From: Cryptomeria japonica
Lineage: Eukaryota > Streptophyta > Pinopsida > Cupressales > Cupressaceae
DNA: 64,000 nucleotides
NCBI RefSeq assembly: GCF_030272615.1
Contig: NC_081409.1
Span: 243,533,924-243,597,923 of the forward strand
Direction: 5' to 3'
Part shown: in pieces, positions 46,100-58,389 of the stretch
Position numbering within the stretch: position 1 is the stretch's first letter
How the letters are laid out: the number at the start of each line of letters is the position of its first letter
Made by a program: the position numbers and the translations under genes
The notes under the pieces: generated by a model
Seen by the model: the letters and a program-made list of their open reading frames with translations, nothing else
The model's database searches: none
What the model was told of the DNA's origin: nothing

Positions 46100-47415
46100 T
46101 CACGATCCATAAGTTGATATGATAACAAAGGGTTCCAACAAATTGGATTCAAATTTCCCTTTCTTTTCTCGATCTTGTTGATTCCGGGGATTTTCTTTTT
46201 GGAATAGGTCACCAATTTTGAAGGCCCTTGCGATGACCTTGTGGTTGTATCTTATGCATATTTTTTGTTGATATGCCTTGAGATGATCAAAGGCACGTTG
46301 GCGATGTTCATCTAGCAGCTCAAGTTCTTGCAACGTGTTGACTCGATACTCCTCATCTGGAATGAGGCCTTTCAATGACACCCGGAGTGATGGAATCTCT
46401 ACCTCAATAGGTAGGATAGCTTATGATCCATACATCAATGAGTATGGTGTAGCTCTTGTAGGTGTGTGGATACTCATTTTGTAGGCCCAAAGTGTAGGAT
46501 TAAGCTGGACATGCCAGTCTTTACCAAAATCATTCACTCTTTTTGAGGATTTTCAAGATTCTCTTGTTTGAGGCCTCTACTTGGCCATTCCCTTGTGGAT
46601 AATAAGGTGTCGAAAAGAGATGTTGGATATGGAATCGCTCACAAAGCTCTTGGAAATCTTGATTATTGAAAAGTCTTGTATTATCTATGATAATGGAACT
46701 AGGGATGTCGTACCGACAGATGAGGTAATTCAAAATGAAGGAAGCTATCTGTTTATCGGTTACTGTAATCAATGAAAGTGCCTCAGCCCGCTTTGTGAAG
46801 TACTCAGTGACTGTGATGATAAACTTGTGTCCATTTGATGAGGAAGGATGAATCGTTCCTACTAGGTCGAGTCCCCATGGACAGGAAGTCCATGATGTGG
46901 TGAATGGTTGCAATTCATGTGCTGGTGCATGTATGAGATTGCGATGAATTTGACACTTAGGGCATTTCCTAGCAAACTGATAGGACTCTTTCTCCATTGT
47001 CAGCCAATAATATCCCATTCGTAGAAGTTTCTTACCAAGAGTAGGACCACTTGAATGTGTCCCATAAATACCTTCGTGAAGCTCATGTAAGGCGAAGTTA
47101 GATTCATTATGATCGAGGCATTGAAGAAAAGTACCATCAAGACCTCGACGATAAAGTGCATCAGTGGTTAAGGTATAGTGGGTTGCTTGTCATATAAAGC
47201 TTCATTTTTTGTTATGAGGTAGGTCTGGTGGGAGAGTATTGTCTTTGAGATAGGCATAAATATTCTCGTATAGGGGGAATCATAACCGTTCAGGGCACAG
47301 ATGACTTGGGATCCTGAATTGTCATAGGTCAGGGAAAACAATTGCTCCACTAGGAATTCATAACGATTATGTTTATCTAGAATTTGTAGGAGCAAGGCAA
47401 TGGTGGCCAAGGATA
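46100..47415 (-). pseudogene. Ty3/gypsy (Tat-like) integrase with upstream RNase H/linker piece
   Basis: Minus strand. From 47410 a linker (ILDKHNRYEFLVEQLF), then the zinc-binding region (ALHELHEGIYGTHSSGPTLG ... FARKCPKCQIHRNLIH: His, His, Cys, Cys). The core follows with catalytic residues in WGLDLVGTIHP (Asp), SIIIDNTRLFNNQDF (Asp) and YYPQGNGQVEASNK (Glu). Past a stop at 46530 come LWAYKMSIHTPTRATP and the C-terminal domain (YNHKVIARAFKIGDL, ENPRNQQDREKKGKFES). The catalytic triad is intact but stops at 46530 and about 46423 and a frame break near 47168 kill the gene. It has the same C-terminal signature as the plus-strand element at 56160. Confidence 0.88.
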
Positions 47416-47600
47416 ACTTTAAGAAACCACCCTGCAGGCAAAACTATAAAAACCTGGCGAATCAGGCATTATTTTGGGGGGGAAATTTTCATATTGATGG
47501 CAAAAAAAAATTCAAAATAGGGGAAAAAATAATTTTTTATTGGTGATTTTTTTCTAGGGTACGAAAATTCCATAAAATTTTGAAGAATAATACCTTGTTT
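47416..47600. other. Junction sequence between gypsy and LINE
   Basis: About 185 bp of low-complexity A/T- and G-run-rich DNA between the minus-strand gypsy remnant and the start of LINE homology. Nothing recognised. Confidence 0.4.
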
Positions 47601-47601
47601 T

Positions 47602-49220
47602 GTGGGGAAAATATATATTGTAGGAGCTATCACTCCACCTGTTAGGGGCATATCCTTACCTAATCAAAAGGAAATATGTAATATCCAATTTGCTGATGAT
47701 ACTGCAATGCTAATTAAACTTGATGAAGAGAACCTTACTGCTCTGCTAGAAAATATAAATGTTTTTTGCCTAGCCTCTGGAAGTAAGATTGCTATGCACA
47801 AATCTAACATACTCGGTTGGGATGATAGACCCCTGGGTTGGCTTTCTAAATTTTCCCTCAATTGGTTGGGTCCTTCCCAATTGGTGAAATATCTAGGTAT
47901 CCCATTCTCTGTTTGTCCAAACCTAAAGAAGATGTGGGAATGGGTAAGGAATAAGATAGAGAAGAAACTCTTCAAATGGAATAGGAACTATTTATCTCTA
48001 GCTGGAAGATTTTAGGTATGTCAAAAGATCTTGGCATCATATAACATCTATTTTTCCGCTGCCTGGCTCTTCAAGAACTATCAGTTTAACCATATCCAAA
48101 AGCAAATAAGGGCATTCCTTTGGTCTGATGGGAAAGGCATCAAGAAGCAGCATGCAGTGAAATGGGAGTGGTGCACAATGCACAAATTGTATGGTGGGAT
48201 GGGACTAAAAGATCTAAGAACTCAAGGGATAGCCCTCGCTTCCAAATGGGTTCTCCAAGCCATAGATGGGGAGGAACCTTGGAAAGTCCTAATAAGAAAT
48301 AATATATCATCCTCAACTCCAAAAAAAGCTAAGAAATGGAAAGGCCTCCCTATAATTGGCCTTCTTCTTGGACAGATGGATGTAGCCCCAGCTGGATCAG
48401 GGGTCTTCAAATCCCTATGGAAAGCTTGGGAACGGGTGAAACATCTGGTGCAATACAATATGAAGGGATGTAAACAGGGATAGTTCACTAGTGAAAGATC
48501 TATCTAGTGGAATCTAAGTTATCATGAAAAACCATTGGCAGCCCTTCAAGGCTGCTCTGCTCTTAAATGGAACAATATGGGAATTAGACAATTTGCTCAG
48601 ATTGTGGAAAATGGCAAACTGAGATCATGGGAGGATCTGCAACTTGCTTTCGCCATTCTGGTGTCCCAACACAGAACTTATAACATACTTAGGTCTGCCT
48701 TATCCAATGCTCTACCCCAATCCCCCCTTTCTCACTCACCCTTTTCCTCCTCTGCAATTAGCTGGGTTGACGGCACACCTCTTTCCTCTCTGAAAGCCAA
48801 AAACATCTATGCATCTCTTACTGAGGCATATACCATTTTTCTTCACCTTAATAAATGCTGGGAGCTAGACTGGGAACCTGGGATATGGAAGGACAGATTA
48901 GGTAAATTTTGGATGAACCCAAATGAACCTAAGAAACAATTCTTTGGCTGGAGACTGCTGTTAAATAAACTCTCTTTAAAGGATAAGGAGGCAACCTCCT
49001 AAACTACAAAATTTGTAGAACTCTTGAGACTATGAAACATGTATTTTTTAACTATCATTTTGCAAAAGAGATCTGGAATTTATTTGGTTTAAGATTGAAT
49101 GTTAACTGTGTTGAAATCATTAATGTTGTTTTAGGCTACATTGAGGGCTATAGGAAAACTGCAAATATCTTCTGATCTTGTTTATCTTTAGAAATTCTTT
49201 GGCTCATTTGGAAATACCAT
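47602..49220 (+). pseudogene. LINE reverse transcriptase (C-terminal part) and zinc-finger region
   Basis: Begins inside RT: PPVRGISLPNQKEICNIQFA followed by DD (the FADD active site) and TAMLIKLDE. Then SGSKIAMHKSNILGW, LVKYLGIPF and KKLFKWNRNYLSLAGRF (stop at 48013), the thumb and connection of plant LINE RTs. Further on come KWEWCTMHKLYGGMGLKDLR, the typical GG(L/M)G(L/I)KDL motif, ASKWVLQAI, and the zf-RVT-like region (IWKDRLGKFWMNPNEPKKQF, FGWRLLLNKLSLKD). Stops at 48013, 48481 and 49000, with a frame change before 49190. It is cut at 49220 within LWLIWKYH by the gypsy insertion. The N-terminal endonuclease and RT fingers are missing. Confidence 0.9.
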
Positions 49221-49975
49221 TGTAGAGACCCAAAATTGTCCAGTCTAATTAAATAAATATTTTATTTATTTAATTATCTAAGCCTAATTCTTCTATTAAT
49301 TAAATAAATCTTTATTTATTTAATTAATTCATTTATCCTCTTCTAGCCTTATTTCTCATTTAAATAAATACATTTATTTATTTAAATTGTCCTTTTCCTA
49401 AATTAAATAAATATCTTATTTATTTAATTATCCCACTTCTTCTATTAATTAACCTTTTCTACCCATGACACATGTCATTCATCTCTAATTCATACACTAC
49501 GTACCCCTTTCATTATTTTATTATTTCTTTTACCTACCCTCTAATCATAGCCGACCTCCTTTTACACCTCTCAATCTTATCCCTCCATTTCATATTGTGT
49601 CTTCTATATAAGGAGATGCTTCCTTCATTATCAAACCCTAATCAATCATCCTAATGACTTGACTACTTGATCAATTGACTACTTGGCATATGCGATCCTA
49701 CTTGCAACCACATTCTGTTCTTTGTTGAGCTCTTGTGCACATAAAATCTGAGAGCAAATATATCAAGCAAGATCAATGGAGATAGGAAGAATGGAGATCC
49801 AAACCCTATTGGACATGTGATGGTACAATCTTTGTGATTTCATTTGATTTGCATTGTCTTAGGTAATCTTCATATGTTATGGTGGATCTTTGTTGTTGTT
49901 AGGCTAGGGTTTTGTGGTTGAATTCATTTAGCCTTTCAATATTGTCATTATTGTTATCCATTTTCACCATATACA
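49221..49975 (+). repeat. 5' LTR of the Tat-like gypsy element
   Basis: Rich in TTTATTTATTTAATTA blocks in its first 230 bp; the TATA box is at 49605-49611 (TCTATATAAGGAG). Confidence 0.9.
49605..49611 (+). promoter_or_regulatory. TATA box of the 5' LTR
   Basis: CTTCTATATAAGGAGATGC within the LTR; the same site is at 60095-60101 in the 3' LTR. It would drive the genomic transcript. Confidence 0.65.
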
Positions 49976-49978
49976 TTT

Positions 49979-49997
49979 TGGCATGCCCGGTGGGACT
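49979..49997 (+). other. Likely primer-binding site
   Basis: TGGCATGCCCGGTGGGACT starts three bases after the LTR end. Position and the TGG start fit a tRNA primer site; I cannot name the tRNA. Confidence 0.6.
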
Positions 49998-52293
49998 CTT
50001 GTCCCTTTTGCATTTAATATTTTTGTTGCAGATTTTGTGTTTTGAAGTTGCAGATCTGACATTTTTCGACAACATTTTGATATTTCCACGTCTGCGTACT
50101 TTCGGATCTCGTTTTTGGCTTTCTGTCGCATCTGTGAACTTTTGGATCACGTCTGGGTTCCCAAATCACGTCTGTGACATCTGGAACCGTGTCTGCAGCT
50201 TCGACAACATTTTTATTTTTTTTTGCAGATTCTGAAAACCGCGTTTGTGTTCCTCAGTCGCGTTTGAGGTGTTTTTAGATGCGTTTGTGTCCAAAAATGG
50301 CGTCCGGGTTCTGGAGCCACGTATGTGTCTCATAGAAGCACGTCTGCGGTAGATAAGCATGTCTGTGTTTGGGGTAACCGCATCTGTGTGCGTTGATTTC
50401 TTCTTTTTTTTTAACTTCATTGATTCAGTTTTTGGTCATTTCAGATCCAGTTTATTTTGAGCTAACATCTTCAGATCTAGCTAATGAAATTGTTGTAGCT
50501 TGTCTTGAAAGCAAAATCATCTGGTTGAAGGCCCCTATTTTCACAAAGTCTTTTGGATTTAAAATTTACCTAACTTGTGTGCTTGCAGGAAGGGGTGATT
50601 ATTTGAAACAATCCAAACTACTCACAAATCTTTGTTGCAGGTCCTTGGCAAGGGTTTTTGATTTTATTTTATTTTGTGTGTGCTTTGTTTTCATAGACTA
50701 GCAAACACTTCAATTGGTGCACTAAAATTGAATCATTGTATTTTGTGTCTTGAGCAATAGGCTCTTTTTGTTTAATCTTTAGAGGGCCTGTCTTCCCGTG
50801 TGGTCATTAGGACTACTAGTGAGAAGAGAACGACCCAAGTGGTAGCAAAAGAAAAGCCATCTTCTTCCAAACCACTATAAATAACTATATTCATGGTGAA
50901 AACTATGAATAACATGTGTTGATTAGTCCATACTAACACTATGTCTCCCCATAAACCCGTTTGATCAAATTTATTTGATCAGTTGTAGGGCGTAACCCCT
51001 ACCAGCTGGGAGCCTTTTGTATTTACAAAGCTGAAAGTGCTGCATGTATGGCCACACGAGTGAATGCCCTTACTAGCACCTTTTTGTTTTAGAAGCCCAA
51101 ATCCTTCTAGTTGTTGAGGTAGGAGGTCAGACCTCTGGTAGCGGCCCACACACATACGGTTCTTAGTAGAGATACAAAGTTTGCCACGAGGAGTTTTCAT
51201 GGGGACTGATGCTTGGCTGACCCGAGAAGTGAGTGCCGAGGGTAGAGCCAATGAGGTCAAGCATCTAAGTATCCGCTCTAAATAGTGTAGCCTCGGGGGT
51301 AAAACCCCATGTGGGATCAACAACTATTGTCTTGGCTAGCCATAAAAATTGTGCTTGACTTATTTTAAACATTCAAAACATTCAAGACCAAACAGCAAAA
51401 CATTGTGTCTTTTGTGTCTTCAAGTGTATGCAAAACATTTTTACATCAAACAACACACTTTTCTTGGAGTCATTTTGAGTCTAGACACTTGCAAACATTG
51501 GGTCTTCATCAACACTATGTCCTCTTGTCATGAAAAAAAAAAACAGTCAAACAATCAAATTTGGTCACAACAAAAAATGACTTCACAGATTGGAAAAAAT
51601 TGCACAAATTTTGCAGAAATGCATCTATGTCGGACATAATAGCATTTGTGTTGTATAACCGCATCTGTGAAGGGTAGAAATGCGTCTGTGTTTCAAGAAT
51701 CAACAGTGCATTTTACAAAAATCTCAGAAACATGTCTGTGTTAAACAGAACCACGTCTATGTCGGGAAATCGCGTTTGTGCAGTATACAGGCGCGTCTGT
51801 GACCAGAATTGAAAAACTTTTATAGTCCAGCACACAAACACAGTCAATTTCAGAATTCTTGAGCTTCCTAGGTTATTTCTCCAGGTTTTCATCTAGCATT
51901 CAACCTGTCTTTGGGTCTCACACAGTCCATCATTGCTTTACACCTTACATTACATTCACATTTGTCTAAACTAGAGTCAAAAGGTCACTTGCTTGTCCTC
52001 ATCATACTTTTTCAACACACTACATACAACAAAACTTTGCTAAGTGGTCCCTCATCAAGGTCTATCACCTTTGGGTCTCATTTGGTTTTACTTAGAATCA
52101 AGGCCAACTTACCTCATCAAGAGAAACTATCCTCTCTTTGGAAGTCACACCTACTCTACTACATACATACTTGGCCTTACACTTTGGACATTGCAAGTAC
52201 ACTTCAGATTCATTTACATTCCATCCAACTCTTGGTCTTCCATACTTTTTCCATTTTCATCTAGTCTCACACATCTTGGTCAATACCTAGTTC
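49998..52293 (+). other. Long untranslated leader of the gypsy element
   Basis: About 2.3 kb before gag. 50080-50390 and 51620-51810 are filled with degenerate CGTCTGTG / CGCGTTTGTG / CATCTGTG phrases. 50780-51310 is less AT-rich and has small perfect hairpins: TGATCAAATTTATTTGATCA (about 50963), GTAGGGCGTAACCCCTAC (about 50984) and GGGGTAAAACCCC (about 51296). ORFs here on either strand have no recognisable protein character. Confidence 0.6.
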
Positions 52294-55200
52294 ATGGTTG
52301 AAATCCGTCTTCAAAAATCTAGGAGAGAAACTAAAGAGGCTCAAGAGTCCACAAACATGAGTGTCTATGAGTATGACAATGATGTCTTTTTCAATACTGA
52401 TCATAACACATTACCTGACATGGATGCCTATAGAAACATTCCAAATGTTGAGAACATGGACACTACAAACAACAATGATACACACAATGACAATATGGAC
52501 AACTTTTCCGTACATTCAGCAGATGTGGAAGAATCCATTATGGACCCCCGCTTCAATCAATTTATTGAGGAAATAATGAGGAGGGATAGACAATACTTCT
52601 TACAAATGATGGCACAAAGTGGAGCCAAGATACCTCATGATTTTGACATGTCTCAAATAATGGAACATAGGCCTTTGCAACAAACTCACTCCAACATGGA
52701 TCAAGGGAGGCCTACTAGTGGAGGCAATAGAAGACCACATCTTGTGCCTAAATCACCATCATCTTTGTTTCAAAAACCAGAGCTCCCACATACACATGGT
52801 CAAGCATATGGTACTCACCTTCGCAGACCATTATGGAAGTCTTATACAGAGAAATATGCTCAATCACATATCAATGCTCAAGATCAACCACCAAAGCAAT
52901 TGGATATTCAAAGGCATGCTCAAAATTTGGACACAAGGAAACCCCGTGTCAAATTTGGGGGCAACACATTAGAACATGACATGCCTGTAGAGTATGGTAT
53001 ACATGGACAAAACAGATATTTCATTCCTCACATGAATCTATACCAAGTGGTCCATATATGCAGCATCACTATAGACCTCCTCCATATGAACTTGTGTATG
53101 ATCAATATCATCCATAAATGCAACATGCTCCTCCTCCAATTGGTGCCTCAAGCATAGGGTATGGTCCAAGAAGTCGATCTCCACCTAAGAGCAATTTGGA
53201 GCAACAAATCAGGGACTTACAAAAGAAAATGGAGGACATAAATATACCAAAGCCAACATACACAACGAGAGACATATGTCCTTATCCATTTGACAAGAGC
53301 ATTCCAATGCCTCCATTTCGTACACACTTTGTGACGCCTAAGTTTGATAAATATAGAGGAAAAGGGGATCCTAAGGCACACATAAGACAGTTTTTCACAG
53401 CCTGCATTGAGGTAGCAGCAGAAGAGACATATTTGATGAGATTATCTCCACAAAGCCTAGGTGATCAAGCTATGGAATGGTTCTCCCAACTCCCGCCTGG
53501 TATTAAGTCATGGGGTGACTTAGCAGAGGCATTTATTCAACATTTCTCCTACAATATAGAGACAGACATATCAATCACTACTTTGTGCAACACCAAGCAA
53601 AAAGAGGGAGAGTCTTCTGCATCATTTTTACAAAGATGGAGGAATCTAGCCAGCAGATGCTCTTGTGAAATTCCACAAAAACAAATGGTAGAAATGTTCA
53701 CCCAAAATGTTAACAAAGAGATTGCTTATGACTTAAGGAAAGCTTGTTTGTCCACCTTCAAGGATGTCATTGAAAAAGGCTTAGCGATAGAAAAGGTCCT
53801 AATTGAACAAGGAGTCATTAAGATATTCAAGGAAAACAAAGATGACTTTAAAGGAAAAGACAAGCCAAGATTTTGGAATAAAAACAAGAACACAGTCAAT
53901 GATGGTGTTGTTGATGCCAATACAGTGCGACCCAAATTCATTTTTTCTGGATCAAATCAGGTGAATACTCAAACAACTTCTAAATCATGAAGGAAGTACA
54001 CTCCATTGGGAGAACCACTTGAGTCAATTTTCAAAAAGCTAGTGGCAAACAAGGTAATCACTATTCCAGATTTTCCTCCATATGAACCAAAGGTTAAACC
54101 AAATTGGTGGAATGATGATGAATATTGTGAATTTCATAAGAGCAAGGGTCATAAGACAGGAAATTGCCATCGACTGAAGAACATCATACAAGGTCTCATT
54201 GATAGGGGTGACATTGAGATTGAAGGGCACTCATCCAATCAAGAACATGAGATGTTTAAGGAACCATTCCCAAAACATGACAAAGGAAAAGCTAAAGCCA
54301 CAGATGACCAGACCAACTATACTAGAGCATCTTATAACTATGATTCAAATATCAATCACATTTCGATGGACAATTATGTCTCTACCATTATCATCAAGGA
54401 CAAAACGCCTGAGAATTCTACCCAAAGACCTAAGATTGTCCTAAAAGGCATCAGATCTTCTTCCGAACCTACCTCTGAATGTCATGTTACAACCCATCGA
54501 GGTAAATTCACTTTGCAAGGTGCTCCAGCTAAAAATACGACTTCTTCATCAACCAAGCCTGAGTATGACCTTGTAGAACAATTAGGGAAGACACTCGCGC
54601 TCATCTCCATTTTTGAGCTCCTACGCATATCCCCCGCACATAAAGCCATTCTTGACCAAACTTTGAGAGACACTCTCATTCCTACTGACCTAAACATGGA
54701 CCAGTTTCAAGCCATGGTGGGATACCTTTCCATTCCACACTCCCTTACATTCACAGAAGTCAATGACGCCTCCGTAAGTCAACCACATAATCCACCATTA
54801 CACATTGAAGCCTTCATACACAAACATAGAATCAAACGAGTCCTGATAGATGGAGGTGTAGGTCTAAACATTTGTACATTGAGCACTATTAAACAATTGG
54901 GATATTCAGACAAAGTTGTGAATGCTACAAACAAAATTACCATCAAAGCATATGATGATGAGGAACGTTCATCCAAAGGCACAATCACCTTACCTCTCAG
55001 GGTTAGGCCAGTTACAAAGGATGTAGTTTGTCAAGTCCTAGACCTTGATCTCACATACAACATATTGCTAGGACATCCTTGGATTCATGAAATGAGGGCA
55101 GTCCCATCTACATATCATTGATGCATCAAGTTTCCACACAATGGAGTTGAAGTGACCATCAAAGCTGACCCAAATCCATTTATATATTGTAATAACCTAC

Positions 55201-55712
55201 AAGATAGATCAGAAATAACAATTCCAACCAATCAAGAGGCTATTCCTTCATCGACATATGTGGATCCAGAATCCTTGAAAGCTTCTACATCAAAACAAGC
55301 AGAGATCAAAGAAAAGTTCAAGTTTAAAGATCTGGGATGTGGTGAGTATATCTTTCATGTTGATCAACTCCCACTATCTCCTAAGGTATTCAGTCAACAT
55401 GAACAATCTATAAACAATTTGCAAGGAATTGGGTGTGAACCACCTAGTGTTGTGGCTACTAAGTCTGAATGCAAATCTCCTCTAGTGGTGCAAGCAACTC
55501 TTGATATCAATAGTCTTAAGAGTAGTTCCAACAAAGAATCTATTGAGCATATCGCCAGCCCTCTTGAGAACTCACATAGCCTTACTATTTCATCCACTCA
55601 TTCCATTTCCACTCCACTTCCAGACTTGGATCAACAAGAATTACAAAAGCCCTTACTCATTAAGGATCAAAAATCAAGCTTTGAAAAGAAAAATATAAAA
55701 GTCAAAAAATAA
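52294..55712 (+). pseudogene. Gypsy gag-protease polyprotein, broken by one frameshift and three stops
   Basis: Starts at an ATG at 52294 with an acidic Asn/Met-rich N terminus; frame shifts near 53045, then stops at about 53115, 53988 and 55119. After PYPFDKSIPMPPF and TPKFDKYRGKGDPKAHIRQF comes the Retrotrans_gag core (QAMEWFSQLPPGIKSWGDLA, FLQRWRNLASRC). The knuckle-like CEFHKSKGHKTGNC (Cys-His-His-Cys, 54126-54167) follows. Protease reads VLIDGGVGLNICTL with the catalytic Asp at 54848, and YNILLGHPWIHEMRAVPS. This layout is typical of Tat-lineage gypsy elements. The last part (55152-55712) is the protease-to-RT linker (GEYIFHVDQL). No RT follows. Confidence 0.88.
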
Positions 55713-55787
55713 AGAAAAGTCCTTTAGTCCAAATCAAAATCAAAAGCTACTGGACTCCACAAAAATCAAAGTCAAGGATAAAAATCC

Positions 55788-56393
55788 ATGAAGCAAAAAG
55801 AGAAAGAGTTGATCTCCCCTAATACCAAAATAACTGGGGGCAAAAGTTCTAAAATTTTAAGCCAAAAAGCATGCTTGTTGATCCTAAGTCTCCATCATGC
55901 TATCCTACTTTCACTTATTTTCACAATCATAAGCCTTCATCACTCATTCACTTGTTGTGCACATCCTTTCCCTTCTGGCGATACATCATGGACCTTTAAT
56001 GGAGCTTCCTTGAAGGACTTTGTTATTAGGGATGCCCAAACTTCTACAGGTGACACACATACAGGCCTACGTAGTCCACACACTAGTAATCCTATCTCAG
56101 TTCCTTTATCAAGGAAGACAAACACTCAAGCTACACATCATTCAATCAAAGAAAAATGCAACTACAATCACAAAGTCAAGCCTCACACATTTGAGGTAGG
56201 GGACTTAGTTCTAAGAGAAAATCCTAAAAATCAGCAAGACAGAGAGAAGAAGGGCAAGTTTGAACCAAACTAGCTTGGTCCTTACATCATCACAACAGCA
56301 TATGGATCCGGTGCATATCAGCTCTCAACCACAGAGGGTGAACCTTTGGAGGATCCTATCAACAGCATGCACCTTCGCAGGTTTTACACATAG
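55788..56393 (+). pseudogene. Hydrophobic segment plus integrase C-terminal domain
   Basis: From an ATG at 55788: a short basic stretch, then a ~30-residue hydrophobic segment (LLILSLHHAILLSLIFTIIS) followed by SGDTSWTFNGASLKDFVIRD, which I do not recognise, then the gypsy integrase C terminus: KCNYNHKVKPHTFEVGDLVL, ENPKNQQDREKKGKFEPN, a stop at 56271, and in frame LGPYIITTAYGSGAYQLSTT and INSMHLRRFYT, ending at 56393. The zinc finger and DDE core are missing, so the RT-to-integrase block was deleted between about 55700 and 56130. The hydrophobic stretch may be deletion-junction material. Confidence 0.75.
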
Positions 56394-58140
56394 CTCTTCA
56401 GAGTATCCTAATTCAAAAAATACAAAAAAATTCAAAAATCTCAAAAATACAAAAAAAAAAAAATTATAAAACAAAAAAATCGTTACTTGGTGAAAACCTG
56501 ACAAACAGACACCTTGTAACACAAAAAAAAAAAAAGAAAACATTGAAAAATCGAAAAAAAGTAAAGAGAAATAATTTCGTCCAACCACGAAAACCACTTC
56601 GGAGGTGCCCTGAGAAAGTACCATGGTGAAAACTGGGTCACCAGCACCATACGTAGAGACATTGCTCCTCCCTCCTTCAAGATTCACTTTCATCCTTTCA
56701 CTTTGCACACACTCACAACCTATTCGTTCATAATAAACTTACCCATTCCCATCATGGCTTGTTATTGATCTACCCAAGATTGGTTAGCCATTCATAATAA
56801 ACATCCCTTTTCACCTCCCTTTCCATCCATAATAAATCAGATCCTATCTGTGGCTAAGGCAAATCCTACGTCTAGTGATGGGTGTGGAATTGAGAGCATC
56901 GTATGTTTCAAGGAGTACAGTTTCTTCTAGCTTTCTTCAGTTTATCCGCGCACAATGCACAATAAAGCAACATTTGCATCACAGATTTGCAATAAAGTTT
57001 CATCTTCTCTGCAATAAAGTATCAGTTTCATGGATTCAGTCAGTTTCAGATGATACATAGCAGCAACAATGGGCTTCAACAAAATCAAATCTTTCAATAG
57101 ACTCAGACAACATATGGTTTAGTGCTATCTATCCTTTCTGCGAAAGTAAACATTATGACCACAATCAAATAAGACTTATACAAGTGACAAGAGACACTAA
57201 ACTTGAGGACTATAGTGGATGTTGGTGTCGAGTCTTGTTTTTCTTTTGATTTTATCTTTTTGTGACATGCCTTTTAGCTTTTTCGGGATGTCTTTGACTA
57301 GAGATTCTATCTCCAAGATGTCTTTGACTAGAAAGGCGAGGATGGGGTATCGTCACCTATTTGTATTTGCTGTCTGTGGATTGTCTCTTAGTAATGCTAT
57401 GACTTGTCCAAGGATATGAGGACACTATGAGTCTAGTATGAACTGGGGCATTCTTTGTTTGTGACTGTCTTATCTCCATGCAAACAGGTACAATGACTTT
57501 CTGGGTCGAACATATGCATCGATTGTCATAACCTTCTTGCCATAATAAAGCTCAATGATGATAACGCACAAAAATCTTTTTCACTTTCATATCTTCTATC
57601 TTCCATCCCCCTTTCTTGATTGACTTCCATCGTCTTCTCAAGTCCGCATATCCTGCTATCACATGACTAAGTATAATGACACACCAAAAACATTTGCATT
57701 TCATGTAGTTGCACCTACATTACCACATATAAGCATTTCATACATACATACATATAGGTATCACAATTGCATCACATCCTACACACATCACATGTTAGCA
57801 ATCTTACATTTTTATCATGTAAATAGTTCTTTGCATTATCATATTCATCTGCATTACATACATTCACATTTGCATCATGCATACACATATAAAACATAAA
57901 AGAAAAAAAAAATATATTGCATTGCATCATATACATATTTACATCCATATCATAAGCATCACATAAGAACATCTCATCACATAGGTACACATGCATATAG
58001 CTGCCACAAAGATGAATCATCTCATATATATATAAAGTGTTATGATACAATGATGTCAAAATCATATGGCTACAATCACCCGAAAGTGTCTACATCATCA
58101 TACAAAAATGGTACAATACTGATACATAGGGAGCCCTCTA
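56394..58140 (+). other. 3' non-coding region of the gypsy element
   Basis: No supported ORF. A-rich runs (56410-56480, 56520-56580), the motif TGGTGAAAACCTGACAAAC at 56488 and a related one at 56622, a duplicated phrase AGATGTCTTTGACTAGA (about 57287 and 57317), and a CAT-rich simple region (57700-58000). Confidence 0.6.
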
Positions 58141-58143
58141 CGG

Positions 58144-58371
58144 CTATGATGAATTCCCTCCCTGAGAGCCGACTAGCCTCGACAGAGTCTGAGCCCTAGA
58201 AGGACCCACCCCAAGATCATCTCTCCTGGCCCCTGTGTCCTCTGTAGCCACCCCTCGTGTCACCCTATCTGGACAAAGGAACCCACTGATAACTCCTGCC
58301 AACATTGTTGGTAGTGCTAATCCCATCCATGTCATGGTATCCCATGCCACATGTCCCACCCTCATCTCCAA
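58144..58371 (-). pseudogene. Downstream piece of the antisense PMD-like ORF
   Basis: Minus-strand ORF: HVAWDTMTWMGLALPTMLAG, then VISGFLCPDRVTRGVATED. It lies 20 bp past the stop of the PMD exon and has the aliphatic TWxGLALPxxL style of the middle part of PMD proteins. Probably the frame-shifted continuation; tentative. Confidence 0.35.
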
Positions 58372-58389
58372 TCCCAGATCCTAGAACAC

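Noticed and set aside
50979-51323. A 114-codon minus-strand ORF in the gypsy leader
   Set aside because: Falls in the hairpin-rich leader block, no recognisable domain, opposite to the transcript.
53726-54988. Minus-strand ORFs opposite gag and protease
   Set aside because: Shadows of the plus-strand polyprotein, which has strong domain signatures.
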